The notes under the pieces are model-generated. The model saw only the letters and a list, made by a program, of their open reading frames with translations, ran no database searches and was not told the DNA's origin. From NCBI GenBank assembly GCA_943788005.1, contig CALSOP010000002.1, positions 526,573 to 590,572 of the forward strand: DNA of 64,000 nt, read 5' to 3'. Each line of letters starts with the position of its first letter. The stretch's first letter is position 1. This DNA is from an uncultured Gammaproteobacteria bacterium. Lineage in GTDB: Bacteria; Pseudomonadota; Gammaproteobacteria; Eutrophobiales; Eutrophobiaceae. The position numbers were made by a program, and so were the translations under genes. Of this stretch, positions 1-10,214 are shown piece by piece.

Positions 1-478
1 AACAATCGACTAAAGAATATTCTTCTGACATGAAATAAGGCATTTGTGCAAACGCAGGTGCAATTGAAGTCAGATTGTCGCGTAAGACTTTCTTGGCATT
101 GGCTGCTGCTATTTCATTGTCGCTATCCAACTCCGCAACTACTGAATACAGATCGCGCATCACGCGATAACGTAATTGGCGGTTGCTTGCACGATTGACA
201 GGGTCAACCGGCATCAGTGGTGGATGTGGAAAACGTTCGTCCAGGTATTCCATGATGATATGCGCGTCATAAAGCACCAGATCGCGATCTATCAGGGTCA
301 GTATTGAGTTATACGGGTTTAGCTCGTTCAACTCTTCCGGTCTATTGTCATCATCAATAAAATTAATCTCTACATTGACATCTTTTTCTGCCAATACGAT
401 ACGCACAGCGTGCCCAATAGGACTAATACTGTCTGAATATAAAACCATTAATGAACGACGATTGGCGACACTTGCCAT
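1..478 (-). CDS. sspA: Stringent starvation protein A, SspA (3' end outside window)
   Basis: The start ATG is at 476-478 and the frame runs off the left edge, so only about 159 N-terminal residues are visible. The protein begins MASVANRRSLMVLYSD and continues with a GST-like thioredoxin fold (PIGHAVRIVLAEKDV, then the NPYNSILTLIDRDLVLYDAHIIMEYLDERFPHPPLMP stretch, split here by description only). SspA is an RNA-polymerase-associated GST-fold protein without GST activity. It lies downstream of petABC on the same strand, the usual gammaproteobacterial order, and sspB would be expected beyond the edge. Confidence 0.93.
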   Translation of the reverse strand, partial: MASVANRRSLMVLYSDSISPIGHAVRIVLAEKDVNVEINFIDDDNRPEELNELNPYNSILTLIDRDLVLYDAHIIMEYLDERFPHPPLMPVDPVNRASNRQLRYRVMRDLYSVVAELDSDNEIAAANAKKVLRDNLTSIAPAFAQMPYFMSEEYSLVDC

Positions 479-605
479 ACTATTTACACTCCAGCCTTGT
501 TCGAAAGCGCGGGATTATACACCAGATTCGAAAAATAATGGGACTCTGGAGCAGGTTTAAGCAGATATTTTGCGGTTTATCGATGTCGGAGTCGATTTTG
601 TGAAG

Positions 606-633
606 TTGCCGGGTGTATTTTCGCACCCGGCAA
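606..633 (-). terminator. Hairpin at the end of petABC
   Basis: TTGCCGGGTG (606-615) pairs perfectly with CACCCGGCAA (624-633) around an 8-base loop, 33 bases past the petC stop. There is no strong T-run on the minus strand, so it may be a weak terminator or an mRNA 3'-end stabiliser between petC and sspA. Confidence 0.6.
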
Positions 634-665
634 ACAATTTGCTACTTTAGTTGAGTCAGTTGATT

Positions 666-1415
666 CTAATGAACGTCGCGCCAATATTCCTTCTTCAACA
701 TGTATGCAACTATCAGAAAAACAAAGAGATACATCAGTACCCAGACACCTATCTTGCCACGTTTCAGCTTGATTGGTTCGCCTAGATAGACCATAAAATT
801 GACCAAATCTTGTATGGTTTGATCGTATTCTGCTTCGCTCTGTTTCCCCGGCGTGATGATTTCCAGATCGGCATAAGTTGGAGTGTGATGTTCGCCACCC
901 TCTGACTCCATATGTGCCAGACGCTGTGCGCCTTGTAACTCCCATAGTACATGTGGCATACCAACGTCCTTAAACGTCAGGTTATTAACTCCAAATGGAC
1001 GAGATTTATCCACATAGAATGTTTTAAAGTAGCTATAGAGCCAATCCGCCCCACGAGCACGAGCTATAACCGATAAATCGGGCGGTGAAACACCAAAAAA
1101 CCGCAGCGAATCAGCATTAGTCATGGCAATGGTCATGGTATCGCCTACTTTATCTGTGCCGAACATAAAGTTGGCCTTCAGTACATCTTCACTGATACCC
1201 AGATCCTGACCCATGCGGTTATAGCGCATATAGGCCGCGGCATGACAGCTTAGGCAATAATTGACGAAAGTCTTTGCGCCACGTTGCAGCGACTCTTGAT
1301 TGGAGAGATCGACCTCCATATGCATCAATTTTGCTCCACCTGCAGCAGAAGCACTGACTGATATCGACATTAAGAGGATGAACGTTAACTTATAGAGTTG
1401 TTTATAGCTTGGCAT
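666..1415 (-). CDS. petC: Cytochrome c1 of the bc1 complex
   Basis: 249 residues. A Sec signal peptide (about 1-24, ending SASAAGG) is followed by one haem c site, CLSCH (residues 54-58), and a C-terminal membrane anchor (GVWVLMYLFVFLIVAYML). The RYNRMGQDLG stretch after the haem site is typical of cytochrome c1. It passes electrons from the Rieske protein to soluble cytochrome c. I chose the ATG at 1413-1415, which overlaps the petB stop by one base (TAATG), over an upstream in-frame start inside petB because only this one gives a clean signal peptide. Confidence 0.96.
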   Translation of the reverse strand: MPSYKQLYKLTFILLMSISVSASAAGGAKLMHMEVDLSNQESLQRGAKTFVNYCLSCHAAAYMRYNRMGQDLGISEDVLKANFMFGTDKVGDTMTIAMTNADSLRFFGVSPPDLSVIARARGADWLYSYFKTFYVDKSRPFGVNNLTFKDVGMPHVLWELQGAQRLAHMESEGGEHHTPTYADLEIITPGKQSEAEYDQTIQDLVNFMVYLGEPIKLKRGKIGVWVLMYLFVFLIVAYMLKKEYWRDVH

Positions 1416-2659
1416 TAGTCTTTCACCCTGTCTGGTACCGACTTGTCGTTGTCGATAGCAGTGTAAAATGGCATTAATAAAAAGAATGCAAAATAAACGA
1501 GTGAAAAGAAACGCGCCATCCAAGTAAACAATGGTGTTACTGGTTGCATGCCTAACCAACCTAGCACTAGAAAACTAATGACGAATAGGGTTAGCGCGCA
1601 ACGAAAGTTCCAGCCGCGATATCGCGTCGATTTCACCGGACTTCTATCTAACCAAGGCAACAAGAGAAATATATTCGTTGCCAAGCCCATCGCTATTACA
1701 CCGCCAAGTTGATCCGGTACCGCGCGTAAAATCGCATAAAACGGTGTGAAGTACCACACTGGCGCTATATGCTCAGGCGTTTTGAGTGGATCCGCAGGAA
1801 CAAAGTTGGCGTGTTCCAGAAAATAACCGTTCATCTCTGGCATAAAGAAGACGACACCAAAAAAGAAGATAAGAAATACTGTAGCACCAAAGATATCTTT
1901 CACTGTGTAGTAGGGATGAAAAGGAATGCCATCCACTGGTATGCCTTCAGCATTTTTATTCTTTTTAATCTCTACGCCATCAGGATTATTGGAACCAACC
2001 TCATGCAAGGCAAGAATATGGGCACCTATTAGTCCAAAGATAAGTAGTGGGAAGGCAATGACATGTAATGAAAAGAATCGATTCAAGGTGACATCAGAAA
2101 CCACGAAGTCGCCGCGTATCCATAGGGAAAGGTCATCACCGATTATAGGCAAAGCTCCAAACAAGGAAATAATCACCTGTGCACCCCAATATGACATCTG
2201 CCCCCAAGGTAGCAAATAGCCAAAAAAGGCCTCGCCCATGAGCACTAGATAGAGACCCATGCCTGACAGCCACAACAGTTCGCGTGGTTTTTTGTAGGAT
2301 CCGTACAATAAGGCACGGAACATATGCAAATAGATGACGATGAAAAATGCTGAGGCACCCGTCGAATGCATATAACGTATGAACCAGCCCCAACTAACGT
2401 CACGCATGATGTATTCAACAGAAGCAAACGCATCAGCAGCTGACGGTTTATAATTCATCGTCAACCAAATTCCGGTCAAGATCTGAATGGCAAAAACAAG
2501 CAGAGCGAAACTACCAAAGTAATACCAGAAATTAAAATTCTTTGGTGCATAATATTTAGCAAGATGCTCATTCCAATTCTGCATCAATGGGAAACGATCA
2601 TCGACCCAATCACGCAAGCCAGTTAATCCATCAATGATATTTTTTTCAATATTGGCCAT
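1415..2659 (-). CDS. petB: Cytochrome b of the bc1 complex
   Basis: 414 residues with eight or more hydrophobic segments. It is the membrane subunit carrying haems bL and bH and the quinol/quinone sites. Visible family signatures include GWFIRYMHSTGAS and LLPWGQMSYWGA near the N-terminal haem helices, and the PEHIAPVWYFTPFYAILR stretch (Qo-site PEWY-like region, here PVWY). Translation is coupled on both sides: its start overlaps the petA stop and its stop overlaps the petC start, each as TAATG. Confidence 0.97.
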   Translation of the reverse strand: MANIEKNIIDGLTGLRDWVDDRFPLMQNWNEHLAKYYAPKNFNFWYYFGSFALLVFAIQILTGIWLTMNYKPSAADAFASVEYIMRDVSWGWFIRYMHSTGASAFFIVIYLHMFRALLYGSYKKPRELLWLSGMGLYLVLMGEAFFGYLLPWGQMSYWGAQVIISLFGALPIIGDDLSLWIRGDFVVSDVTLNRFFSLHVIAFPLLIFGLIGAHILALHEVGSNNPDGVEIKKNKNAEGIPVDGIPFHPYYTVKDIFGATVFLIFFFGVVFFMPEMNGYFLEHANFVPADPLKTPEHIAPVWYFTPFYAILRAVPDQLGGVIAMGLATNIFLLLPWLDRSPVKSTRYRGWNFRCALTLFVISFLVLGWLGMQPVTPLFTWMARFFSLVYFAFFLLMPFYTAIDNDKSVPDRVKD

Positions 2660-3252
2660 TATGCAGCCTCACTGTCATCACCGATAAGCAATTGGCTCGG
2701 TGAAATAAATTTATAGGGTGGAATAACCAAATTGGTTGGTGCTGGAACACCTTTAAAGACACGACCAGCCAAATCAAAGCGAGAACCATGGCAAGGGCAG
2801 AAAAATCCCCCTTTCCAGTCGACAACGGGACTATTATCGCCGTCTTTTAGTACGAAAGTGGGTGAACAACCCAAATGCGTACAAATACCTATGACAACAA
2901 GGTATTCATCCTCACGTGCACGGTATTCATTCCGGGCATATTCGGGCTGTGAACTTGTTTCCGATGCCGGGTCACTAACGGCCTCATCTTGTGAAGCAAT
3001 ATCATCAAGCATCTCTTGTGTACGCCGTAGGATCCAGACTGGCTTACCCTGCCATTTCTGAATCATACGTTCACCCGGCTTTAATTTACTGATATCAACC
3101 TCAACCGGCGCACCAATTGCCTTGGTTTTCTCGCTTGGCGTCATGGTTGCAATGAATGGGACAGCACCAGCGGCTGCACCTGCCCCACCAACCACAGTAG
3201 CGGCGGCAGTCAAAAATCGTCGTCGACCCTTGTCGACATTACTATTGTCCAT
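2659..3252 (-). CDS. petA: Rieske iron-sulfur subunit of the bc1 complex
   Basis: 197 residues. The N-terminus has a twin-arginine-like signal ([10 protein letters not shown]) followed by a hydrophobic Ala/Gly-rich anchor. The [2Fe-2S] ligands are visible as CTHLGC (C124, H126, C129) and CPCH (C152, C154, H155). It is the first gene of petABC. Between the two halves there is an acidic/Ser-rich insert (about residues 88-106). The promoter should lie in the AT-rich 3253-3392 gap shared with the divergent protease gene. Confidence 0.96.
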   Translation of the reverse strand: MDNSNVDKGRRRFLTAAATVVGGAGAAAGAVPFIATMTPSEKTKAIGAPVEVDISKLKPGERMIQKWQGKPVWILRRTQEMLDDIASQDEAVSDPASETSSQPEYARNEYRAREDEYLVVIGICTHLGCSPTFVLKDGDNSPVVDWKGGFFCPCHGSRFDLAGRVFKGVPAPTNLVIPPYKFISPSQLLIGDDSEAA

Positions 3253-3392
3253 TATTTCCCCTTACATATCTGACAGATGAATATCAGTATAATTAATCGC
3301 TAATGTTATATGATAAATTAAACTGATTATTGGATAAACAGATCATTGTCCATATTATCAATAATAACTAAATAAAATTCATTCTAATCACC

Positions 3393-4517
3393 ATGAAAAT
3401 CAACAAGACATTAATGTTCATGCTGCAATATTCCGCATATGGACTTGCTGCTGCATTCGTGTTTTTAATCATATTATCGGATGATTTACGGTCAAACATT
3501 CCGTTTTTATCACCTGAAACAAGCCAATACTCTTTTAACGATGCCGTAACTTCTACCGCTCCAGCTGTTGTTAATGTCTATGCCAGCAAATTATATCAGG
3601 AAAGAGTTCATCCCCTGTTTCAAGATCCCTTGTTCCGACGTTTCTTTGGAAATGCCCCCAGCAAACCAAAACAACGTCGAGATAGCTCCATCGGATCGGG
3701 CGTCATAATGAATACTTCCGGTTATATTTTGACCAATGCCCATGTTATACAAGATGCCAATGACATTCGCATCACCTTGAATGATGGCCGCCAGAGTCAG
3801 GCACAACTTATTGGGCTTGATACAGATACCGATTTAGCTGTAATTAATATCTCATTACAAAACCTACCAATGATTCCCATAGGTGACTCATCCAGCTTAC
3901 AAGTCGGAGATATCGTCCTCGCCATCGGCAATCCATATAACTTCGGCCAAACAGTGACTCAGGGCATTGTCAGCGCCATTAGTAGAAAACGGCGGGGAAT
4001 TTCATTCTTTGACGACTTTATCCAAACCGATGCTGATATCAATCTGGGAAATTCGGGCGGCGCTTTAGTTACCGCCAAAGGTCAATTAGTAGGAATTAAT
4101 ACTGCTATCATTTCTAGTAGTGGAGGTTCTGAAGGTATTGGCCTTGCCACACCAATCAATCAAGCGCTGGATGTAATGAATCAGCTTATTAAAAATGGAA
4201 AAGTAGTTCGTGGTTGGCTCGGTATCGAAGCACAAACATTAAGTGCTGATGTTATTGAATCAGCTAACCTAGAAACAGGCGGCGTTTTGGTGACAGCCAT
4301 TATTCGTGACGGGCCAGCTGAAAGTTCAGGCATGGTTCCTGGCGACATTATAATTAGTATAGATGCTGTGAATGTGAATTCTCCTGATCAGGCAATTGAA
4401 ATGATCACCGGCCTCATACCAGGCAATGAAGTGAAAATTAATATTCTCCGCGGTTGGGAGCGACAAGAATTGATTGCCAAAATCGCACAAAGACCGGCAG
4501 CAAAAATGCCTAAATAA
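3393..4517 (+). CDS. DegS/AlgW-type periplasmic serine protease
   Basis: 374 residues. One N-terminal membrane anchor (about 11-29) is followed by a trypsin-like domain with catalytic triad H117 (TNAHVI), D147 (DTDLAV) and S221 (GNSGGAL), then a single PDZ domain (about 275-365). One PDZ domain and an uncleaved anchor point to the DegS/AlgW class, which starts regulated proteolysis of the anti-sigma factor for the envelope stress response, rather than two-PDZ DegP. The position between hisC and petABC matches the algW neighbourhood of other gammaproteobacteria. Confidence 0.9.
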   Translation: MKINKTLMFMLQYSAYGLAAAFVFLIILSDDLRSNIPFLSPETSQYSFNDAVTSTAPAVVNVYASKLYQERVHPLFQDPLFRRFFGNAPSKPKQRRDSSIGSGVIMNTSGYILTNAHVIQDANDIRITLNDGRQSQAQLIGLDTDTDLAVINISLQNLPMIPIGDSSSLQVGDIVLAIGNPYNFGQTVTQGIVSAISRKRRGISFFDDFIQTDADINLGNSGGALVTAKGQLVGINTAIISSSGGSEGIGLATPINQALDVMNQLIKNGKVVRGWLGIEAQTLSADVIESANLETGGVLVTAIIRDGPAESSGMVPGDIIISIDAVNVNSPDQAIEMITGLIPGNEVKINILRGWERQELIAKIAQRPAAKMPK

Positions 4518-4521
4518 TTTG

Positions 4522-5604
4522 TTAAGCAATTACTATCGTGCTTAGCTTTGATAAAAATAGTTCATTTTCTTCAGGTGAGCCAACTGTTACGCGCAAACAA
4601 TTTTCAAGCAGTGGGTGCCCACCATGCAGATTTTTAATAAGAATATTTTGTTTAATTAACTCTTTGTGCACCTTGTCTGCTCCGGGATTAGAAACACGAA
4701 ACAGAATAAAATTAGCTTCACTCTTCCATGCTTCAACACCAGCTATTTTTGACAGCCTGTCAAACAAACCTTCCCTATCATCGCGAATACATTTTGCTTG
4801 CTGTTCAAGCAAACTTATATTTTGAATTATAAAATTTGCACTTAGCTGATTTAACGTGCCGATATTGTATGGCAATCTCAATTTGTCTAATTCGGTGATC
4901 CATTCTCTGGCGCCAAACAACATACCTAAACGTAAACCAGCCAATCCCAGTTTGGACAAGGTTCGCATTAATAAAACATTAGGGTATTTGTGCAAGCAAG
5001 ACATCATGCTTTTCTGTGCAAAGGCATGGTAGGCCTCATCAATTACAACAAGCCCCGGCGCGGCTTTTATAATCTCTTCTAACGAATCTTTTTCAAAGGC
5101 ATTTCCTGTTGGATTATTTGGCCAGGCAATAAAAATTACAGCAGGCTTTGTCTTTGTTATTGACTCCAACATTGCAGGAAGATTAAGAGTAAAGTCTTTG
5201 TTTAATGGCACCCCAACAAAATCGAGTTCCATCATCGAACTTAACAAACGGTACATAACAAAGCTAGGTTCGGGAGCCATGACGACATTCGATGTTTTAT
5301 TAAGTGCCATCAATATGATCTGAATGAGCTCATCAGATCCATTGCCAAACATCATCGCAGTCTCATCGGGTAAGTTTAAAGTCTGGGTAAGTTTGTTTCT
5401 TAGTTCACTTACACTTGCATCCGGATAACGATTAAGTTCGGCTTGTTGTAGTTGCTTAGACCATTCGGCCTTGATCTCTTCAGGCCAGCTATACGGGTTT
5501 TCCATCGCATCCAGTTTAATAAGCCCACCGGAATCTGGGACATGATAGGCCTTTGCTGCAAGGATAGCGGGTTTAATGATCTTGCTTACGCGATCGTCAA
5601 TCAT
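4522..5604 (-). CDS. hisC: Histidinol-phosphate aminotransferase
   Basis: 360 residues, class I/II PLP-dependent fold. It makes histidinol phosphate from imidazole-acetol phosphate. Visible motifs are FGNGSDELI, the WPNNPTGN motif (about 161-168), the VVIDEAYHAFA aspartate/tyrosine stretch, and the PLP lysine K218 in TLSKLGLAGLRLG. It is the last gene of hisG-hisD-hisC and converges with the protease gene, their stops only 4 bases apart. Confidence 0.95.
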   Translation of the reverse strand: MIDDRVSKIIKPAILAAKAYHVPDSGGLIKLDAMENPYSWPEEIKAEWSKQLQQAELNRYPDASVSELRNKLTQTLNLPDETAMMFGNGSDELIQIILMALNKTSNVVMAPEPSFVMYRLLSSMMELDFVGVPLNKDFTLNLPAMLESITKTKPAVIFIAWPNNPTGNAFEKDSLEEIIKAAPGLVVIDEAYHAFAQKSMMSCLHKYPNVLLMRTLSKLGLAGLRLGMLFGAREWITELDKLRLPYNIGTLNQLSANFIIQNISLLEQQAKCIRDDREGLFDRLSKIAGVEAWKSEANFILFRVSNPGADKVHKELIKQNILIKNLHGGHPLLENCLRVTVGSPEENELFLSKLSTIVIA

Positions 5605-5617
5605 ACTGGCAATCTAA

Positions 5618-6913
5618 TTATTTTGAATTAAGTCGGAACTCTGCTGATCGCGCATGTGCCGTAAGACCTTCTCCACGCGCCAAAGCAGATGCTGTTTCAG
5701 CAATCTCTTTAACTGAAGCACTATTGCACTTGATGATGGATGATTGTTTTTGAAAATCATAGACACCAAGCGGTGAAGAAAATCGAGCGGTGCGAGCCGT
5801 AGGTAGAACATGGTTTGGTCCTGCACAATAATCCCCAAGTGATTCTGCAGAATAATGCCCCATAAAGATTGCGCCGGCATGCCGAATATCGCCCAAAAGT
5901 GCATCGGGATCAGAAACCGCTAATTCAAGATGTTCTGGTGCGATGATATTAACAATCTCTATTGCTTGTTTTAGATCGTCTACTTTAATCATCGCCCCGT
6001 TATTTGATAATGATGCCTTTATAATCTCGGCACGTTCCATTTCGGGCAAGAGTCTTTCGATACTTTTCTCAACTGCTTCAATAAAGTCTTCATCTGGCGT
6101 AATCAGTATTGAGCTGGCTTCTTCATCGTGCTCTGCTTGGGCAAAAAGATCCATGGCCACCCAGTCTGGGTTAGCACTGCTATCACTAACAATCACAACT
6201 TCTGACGGGCCGGCTATCATGTCGATACCAACAACACCAAACACTTGTCGTTTAGCTGTAGCAACATAAATGTTGCCAGGGCCAACTATCTTATCCACCT
6301 TTGGGACAAGTTTAGTACCGTAGGCCAGTGCGGCGACGGCTTGTGCACCACCAATTGAAAACACCTTATGTACTCCGGCAATAGCAGCGGCTGCCAAAAC
6401 CAAATCATTACGTTCGTCATCAGGGGTTGGCACAACCATAATTATTTCTTCGACGCCAGCAACATGCGCCGGTATGACATTCATTAATACAGATGAGGGA
6501 TAAGCGGCCTTACCACCGGGAACATAAACACCAACGCGATCCAGCGGCGTAACCTTTTGACCCAACACATTGCCGGCATCGTCTTCGTAGGTCCAAGTCG
6601 TTTGCCGTTGCTTGTCGTGAAATTCACGAACACGCTTGGCTGCATGCTCAAGATTTTTACGCAGTGTTTCTGGAATACGTTCTAATGCGGATTCTAAATC
6701 TTGTTGCGAGATTTCAAGCGATTCGATACAGGCAGAACGTCTGTCAAAACGATTAGTATATTCGAGCAAAGCTTCGTCGCCTCGCGCACGCACATCGGCA
6801 ATAATTTGAGAGACTGTATCTAGGACAGATTTATCCGGCTCATCACTGGAAGATAATAATGACTTTAGTGACGAATCAAATCCTTCTGAATTTATATCGA
6901 GGTGTTTGATCAT
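5618..6913 (-). CDS. hisD: Histidinol dehydrogenase
   Basis: 431 residues, full length for the family. It oxidises L-histidinol to L-histidine in two NAD-dependent steps using a catalytic zinc. Recognisable blocks are [36 protein letters not shown] and the zinc/catalytic region AEHDE, then APEHLEL and [13 protein letters not shown]. It overlaps the hisG stop by 4 bases (ATGA), so the two are translationally coupled. Confidence 0.97.
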   Translation of the reverse strand: MIKHLDINSEGFDSSLKSLLSSSDEPDKSVLDTVSQIIADVRARGDEALLEYTNRFDRRSACIESLEISQQDLESALERIPETLRKNLEHAAKRVREFHDKQRQTTWTYEDDAGNVLGQKVTPLDRVGVYVPGGKAAYPSSVLMNVIPAHVAGVEEIIMVVPTPDDERNDLVLAAAAIAGVHKVFSIGGAQAVAALAYGTKLVPKVDKIVGPGNIYVATAKRQVFGVVGIDMIAGPSEVVIVSDSSANPDWVAMDLFAQAEHDEEASSILITPDEDFIEAVEKSIERLLPEMERAEIIKASLSNNGAMIKVDDLKQAIEIVNIIAPEHLELAVSDPDALLGDIRHAGAIFMGHYSAESLGDYCAGPNHVLPTARTARFSSPLGVYDFQKQSSIIKCNSASVKEIAETASALARGEGLTAHARSAEFRLNSK

Positions 6914-7551
6914 GACCCATTATTTTCAACAATGTCTGACAGTTGAGTGATGATGGGCTTTATAAGAGCATTCTTCATCTTCATTGCTGCCTTATTGACG
7001 ATCAACCTTGAGCTTATATCAGCAATATGATCTAAGGTGACTAGGCCATTTGCTTTTAAAGTATTCCCGGTATCGACCAAATCGACGATCCAATCTGACA
7101 AACCTAAAACTGGCCCCAGCTCCATCGATCCATACAGCTTGATTATTTCCACTTGTTGTCCACGATCTGCAAAATAATTGCGTGTGATATTGGTATATTT
7201 TGTAACAACTCGTGGGCGATCAGTTACCGGTTTGGCATCTTTCAAACCGGCTAACATCATTCGGCACTTGGCTATCCCCAAATCAACCGGCTCATAAAGA
7301 CTATCACCAGAGTATTCCATTAATACATCTTTGCCTGCAATGCCCAATTCTGCAGCACCACGTTCGACATAGGTTGGCACATCGGTAGCTCGTATAATTA
7401 GAATTTTAATATTGGCCTGATTAGTATCAAGAATCAATTTGCGTGATTTATTAGGATCATCTATCAGGACAATACCGAGCTTGGCGAGTAGAGGAACCGC
7501 TTCATCGTATATTCGGCCTTTGGAAACGGCGATAGTGATCTTGTCCGACAT
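6910..7551 (-). CDS. hisG: ATP phosphoribosyltransferase, short form
   Basis: 213 residues; first step of histidine synthesis, joining ATP and PRPP. The protein has [14 protein letters not shown] at the start and the PRPP-binding stretch [18 protein letters not shown] near residue 150. It lacks the C-terminal regulatory domain of the long (about 300 aa) form. Short HisG enzymes normally need HisZ as a partner; no hisZ is in this window. First gene of hisGDC, 137 bases after murA, which may share its transcript. Confidence 0.95.
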   Translation of the reverse strand: MSDKITIAVSKGRIYDEAVPLLAKLGIVLIDDPNKSRKLILDTNQANIKILIIRATDVPTYVERGAAELGIAGKDVLMEYSGDSLYEPVDLGIAKCRMMLAGLKDAKPVTDRPRVVTKYTNITRNYFADRGQQVEIIKLYGSMELGPVLGLSDWIVDLVDTGNTLKANGLVTLDHIADISSRLIVNKAAMKMKNALIKPIITQLSDIVENNGS

Positions 7552-7688
7552 AATTATATTTCTAGCTTAGTTAATTGTTTGGCTTCGTAAAAATAAAGCA
7601 GAATACAATAGAAACAAGTTAACTGAAAAAGTTTCCTCGCATATTCTAAATTTAAATAACTTACTTAGGGCACCTTAGATAGTGCACA

Positions 7689-8960
<1,272 letters not shown>

Positions 8961-8993
8961 TTACCTTAATAATATAAGCTTGGGCACCCAAGA

Positions 8994-9233
8994 CTATTTC
9001 TGTTGTTCCCATTCATCCGGGCTGTATGTCTGCATGGATAAAGCATGGATATCGGTACCCATTTTATCGCCCAGTGTCTTATAAACCATCTGATGTTGCT
9101 GAACCATGTTTTTCCCAGAGAATGATTCACTGATTATACGCGCCTGAAAATGCGTACCATCATCACCTTCTACAATGATGTCAGCATCTGGCAATCCGGC
9201 TTCGATAAGTTGTTTGATAATTTGAGGATTCAT
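8994..9233 (-). CDS. ibaG: BolA-family protein IbaG
   Basis: 79 residues, one BolA domain: an N-terminal helix (IIKQLIEAGLPDADIIVEGDD), then FQARIISESFSGKNMVQQHQMVY with the conserved His, and the C-terminal GTDIHALSMQTYSP. BolA proteins pair with monothiol glutaredoxins to handle [2Fe-2S] clusters. Placement directly upstream of murA and the short length favour IbaG (YrbA) over BolA itself. Confidence 0.9.
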   Translation of the reverse strand: MNPQIIKQLIEAGLPDADIIVEGDDGTHFQARIISESFSGKNMVQQHQMVYKTLGDKMGTDIHALSMQTYSPDEWEQQK

Positions 9234-9281
9234 AAAGTTTTCGATTGTTATTTATTGATGAAAATTGGATTCTATAAAGCA

Positions 9282-9306
9282 AGCAACCGGGCATTGCCCG
9301 GTTGCT
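9282..9306 (-). terminator. Rho-independent terminator after mlaC-like gene
   Basis: AGCAACCGGGC (9282-9292) and GCCCGGTTGCT (9296-9306) form a perfect 11-bp GC-rich stem with a 3-base loop. On the minus strand it is followed by TTTATAG. It lies 25 bases after the MlaC-like stop and before ibaG. Confidence 0.85.
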
Positions 9307-9330
9307 CGAAAATCAAGTATACATTGCTGG

Positions 9331-9954
9331 TTATTTTGTAAGGCTACTAGCTAACCGTTCGTTTTTGATAGTGAGTTCATTGATAAGTGAATCAAATCCG
9401 TGTTTTTTAATTTGCGTAGAAAATGACCCTCGGTAAGTAGAGACTAAACTGACACCATCGACAGAGACATCAACCACTTTCCATGCATCATCCGTTTGAT
9501 GCATGCGGTAGGCCACCGGGAAAGGCTGTGCGCCATCACTTGTCATCTCAGTTTTAACTAGGGCAAGTTTTGATTTTGCACTCATTTCCACTGGAAAGTA
9601 TTTAATTTCCTGACCAGAGTATTCAAGCAAGGCTCGGGCATAAGTACGTACTAATAATGTTTGAAACTGTGCGATAAAATCACTGCGCTGTGTTTCACTT
9701 GCGCTTTTCCAGTTTTTACCGAGTACCCATTTAGACATACTAGTGAAATCATAATGAGGTATGACAAGTTCATTCACCACATCATAAATTTTTGATGGGT
9801 CAGCATCCAATTCAGAACGCTGAGACTGAATGCGTTCAATAACAGCATCTGCAGTTTGTTTCACGACTGCATCGGGGGTTTCCATCGCTGCCTGAGCAAC
9901 GCCGGCGACCATGCATAGAATCAAAATCAACGAATTTACGACTCTGGATTTCAT
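9331..9954 (-). CDS. MlaC/Ttg2D-family periplasmic phospholipid carrier
   Basis: 207 residues with a signal peptide (SLILILCMVAGVAQAAM) and the Ttg2/MlaC fold: TADAVIERI, YDFTSMSKWVLGKNWKSAS, FQTLLVRTYARALLEYSGQ and KVVDVSVDGVSLVSTYR. These soluble carriers shuttle phospholipids between outer- and inner-membrane complexes. mlaF, mlaE, mlaD and mlaB, usually adjacent, are absent here; the next gene upstream is an RND exporter instead. That makes an HpnM-like role alongside an RND partner a real alternative to canonical MlaC. Confidence 0.88.
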   Translation of the reverse strand: MKSRVVNSLILILCMVAGVAQAAMETPDAVVKQTADAVIERIQSQRSELDADPSKIYDVVNELVIPHYDFTSMSKWVLGKNWKSASETQRSDFIAQFQTLLVRTYARALLEYSGQEIKYFPVEMSAKSKLALVKTEMTSDGAQPFPVAYRMHQTDDAWKVVDVSVDGVSLVSTYRGSFSTQIKKHGFDSLINELTIKNERLASSLTK

Positions 9955-10214
9955 TGTAATACCTCTAAATGTTTATAATTAATCGACCCACCTTAGGGCT
10001 TAATAGTTCAAACAACCTGTTTTTTTATCTGCGATTCAGCAGTAGTTATTATTAGTCTTTGGTCATTCGGAGGCGGTTATTGTAATAACAATATATATCG
10101 ATAGATAGTATTTATTCTTAATGAATATTTTTATAACTGGATAAGCATAAAAAACTTATAAACTCATTATTCAACTTTACAAGAATAGTGTAAGACATTG
10201 TTTATTAATATTTT

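Noticed and set aside
1416-1559. N-terminal extension of cytochrome c1 inside petB
   Set aside because: The longer open frame starts within petB and lacks a signal peptide; the ATG at 1415 gives a normal Sec signal and TAATG coupling.
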